This document shows, piece after piece, positions 7,701 through 7,765 of a stretch of 7,765 nt of DNA (positions are counted from its first letter, which is position 1; each line of letters opens with the position of its first letter). Made by a program: the position numbers and the translations under genes. The stretch comes from DATBLE01 sp046734415. GTDB lineage: Bacteria > Actinomycetota > Thermoleophilia > Gaiellales > Gaiellaceae. Where the stretch lies: the NCBI GenBank assembly GCA_046734415.1, contig JBKPRD010000311.1:1-7765 (forward strand), written 5' to 3'. A model generated the notes under the pieces. That model was not told the DNA's origin. It did not search any database and saw nothing but the letters and a program-made list of their open reading frames with translations.

Positions 7701-7765
7701 CCGACCGCGCGGCGGCAACAAGCGCGGTGAACCTCGTCACGTCCAGCTCACACCCGTCGTGCTCG
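4699..7765 (-). CDS. Membrane-spanning BTAD regulator fused to YVTN propeller and family-5 solute-binding domain (5' end missing)
   Basis: The frame stays open to the right edge, and the codons before the GTG at 7740 (reading CELD) continue a BTAD N-terminus. That GTG is therefore an internal Val and the winged-helix domain should lie outside the window. Numbering from it: BTAD at 1-150 (LWRG 33-36, QLMLALYR 99-106, LRALEQAIL 136-144); a linker; RRR at 175-177 followed by a hydrophobic helix at about 178-200, predicting N-in/C-out topology; propeller repeats at 212-496, with six full blades having VWVA-type strands plus a split seventh; and an SBP_bac_5 domain at about 505-1010. The last has YTFRIRPGMRF (571-581), GPYYV (684-688), RNPNY (701-705), VDTLYLNT (776-783) and RRAAAYAVDR (794-803). 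It has no lipobox because the helix serves as anchor. Six Cys lie in the outer part. Family-5 proteins bind peptides, nickel or opines. No permease or transport ATPase is visible nearby. I infer a receptor-type regulator sensing an extracytoplasmic ligand. A bifunctional transporter component is the alternative. Confidence 0.93.
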   Translation of the reverse strand, partial: EHDGCELDVTRFTALVAAARSACEAGRHSQALRGFDEALSLWRGDVLCDLAVEGDARAAAARLDDQRRAAQAERVDVALALGRHHQLIPDLERAVVAEPLDEQLRGQLMLALYRDGRQADALARYRDGRRTLVEQVGIEPGAELRALEQAILRHDPALVLPAMSEVVAADDGSRADSPPPAGRRRAGLVAAAALVLVGAAATIAAVTASNGGHAAALVRGDAVAVVDAADARLLGSVPVTSPPGAIAYGAGSVWVSSPDSRSVMRISPGSRRVVASIPLGVAPQSLAVAGTAVWAVGSGPTDPFLTLERINPTFGSVSRARRLPVVVMGDTGSVSGRGGTLLVAPRSGLLTRIDARSGRMLEQVDPNAAPSATASGFGSTWLAYREGDMVVRVDSAGAITQIPVGRGPSAIAAGRHAVWVANTLDGTVKSIDPATGAVITTIPVGTTPTAIATAGGSVWVASGGDGKLVRIDERSSRITATVEIGGSPQSLVVGAGKVWASVQTPAAAHPAGGTAVVSVPAYVKTLDPGVAFSGGASPLEYATCALLLNHPDQPGAAGLRLVPDAARALPTVSKDGRTYTFRIRPGMRFSPPSNQPVTAQTFKHTIERSLSPRVSPPPPTAQLFLPDLVGVAAYIAGKARHVAGVEAHGDRLTLHLTGRAPDLPARLATPLFCAVPTDMPMRPVSGAYPSAGPYYVASATPGRGFVLLRNPNYHGDRPHLLQRIEVIVGPPNPVAQIEASKLDYAIGASIPARQSARLERLYGAHSAAARGGRQRYFTSRGLEVDTLYLNTKRSLFADARMRRAAAYAVDRSALAATGGAFSTAAAPAQMSLPPGTPGFRDAHPYPLVPDLAAARRLAGSGRHDAELYCVLEGGSPKAAQIIKNNLAAIGIDVHVHCMPGDEFYSRLFRPNDPWDIAIAGYGADYNDPGEFINGFAIDNAFNLTHYYDPRLSRMIRAASRLSGIRRAQAYARIDLALTRDLVPWINFANAIGQDFFSSRIGCQLNQPVHGIDLAALCVRHT

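Noticed and set aside
7738..7740. GTG as the true start of the right-hand gene
   Set aside because: The frame stays open to the window edge, and the preceding codons (CELD) extend the BTAD N-terminus. A start here would remove the DNA-binding domain normal for this family.
1..7765. CRISPR array, insertion sequence, or prophage genes
   Set aside because: I saw no regularly spaced repeats of CRISPR length, no transposase or integrase motifs, and no phage structural genes in any frame.

Overview
The window is about 70% G+C by eye, with strong G/C bias at third codon positions, and carries large BTAD-type regulators typical of Actinomycetota. The domain mix (a BTAD regulator with AAA ATPase and TPR-like repeats, a BTAD/beta-propeller/solute-binding fusion, and a small secreted 'WxDAAI' membrane protein) suggests a Thermoleophilia or Solirubrobacterales-like soil actinobacterium. 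That placement is an inference from gene content, because no rRNA or other marker gene is present.

Layout, left to right. Positions 1-487 hold no gene I can call with confidence. They contain short edge ORFs, a 12-bp palindrome, and a cluster of GC-rich hairpins. Positions 488-910 (minus strand) encode a 140-residue secreted or membrane hypothetical protein with a strong Shine-Dalgarno and an in-frame 19-codon internal duplication. Positions 911-1044 are a divergent control region. It contains four heptamers of TCGAG type at an exact 11-bp period (965-1004), directly upstream of a -35/-10-like pair, which is how known SARP operators are organised. Positions 1045-4611 (plus strand) encode a complete 1188-residue AfsR-like regulator: OmpR-type winged helix, BTAD, AAA/NB-ARC-like ATPase, and a helical TPR-like C-terminus. 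Positions 4612-4698 are a short convergent spacer. From 4699 to the right edge (minus strand) lies a second BTAD protein, truncated by the window. After its BTAD come one membrane-spanning segment, a seven-bladed YVTN-type propeller and a complete family-5 (oligopeptide/nickel-type) solute-binding domain.

The most interesting hypothesis concerns the right-hand gene. It looks like a membrane-spanning one-component regulator: a cytoplasmic SARP-type half joined through a single helix to an extracytoplasmic substrate-binding receptor, analogous in layout to ToxR/CadC but built from unrelated parts. No ABC permease or ATPase gene is visible beside it, so the binding domain may sense rather than feed a transporter. 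The left-hand regulator may bind the 11-bp repeats in its own upstream region and so control both itself and the divergent small membrane protein. These functional links are inferred from layout and motifs only.
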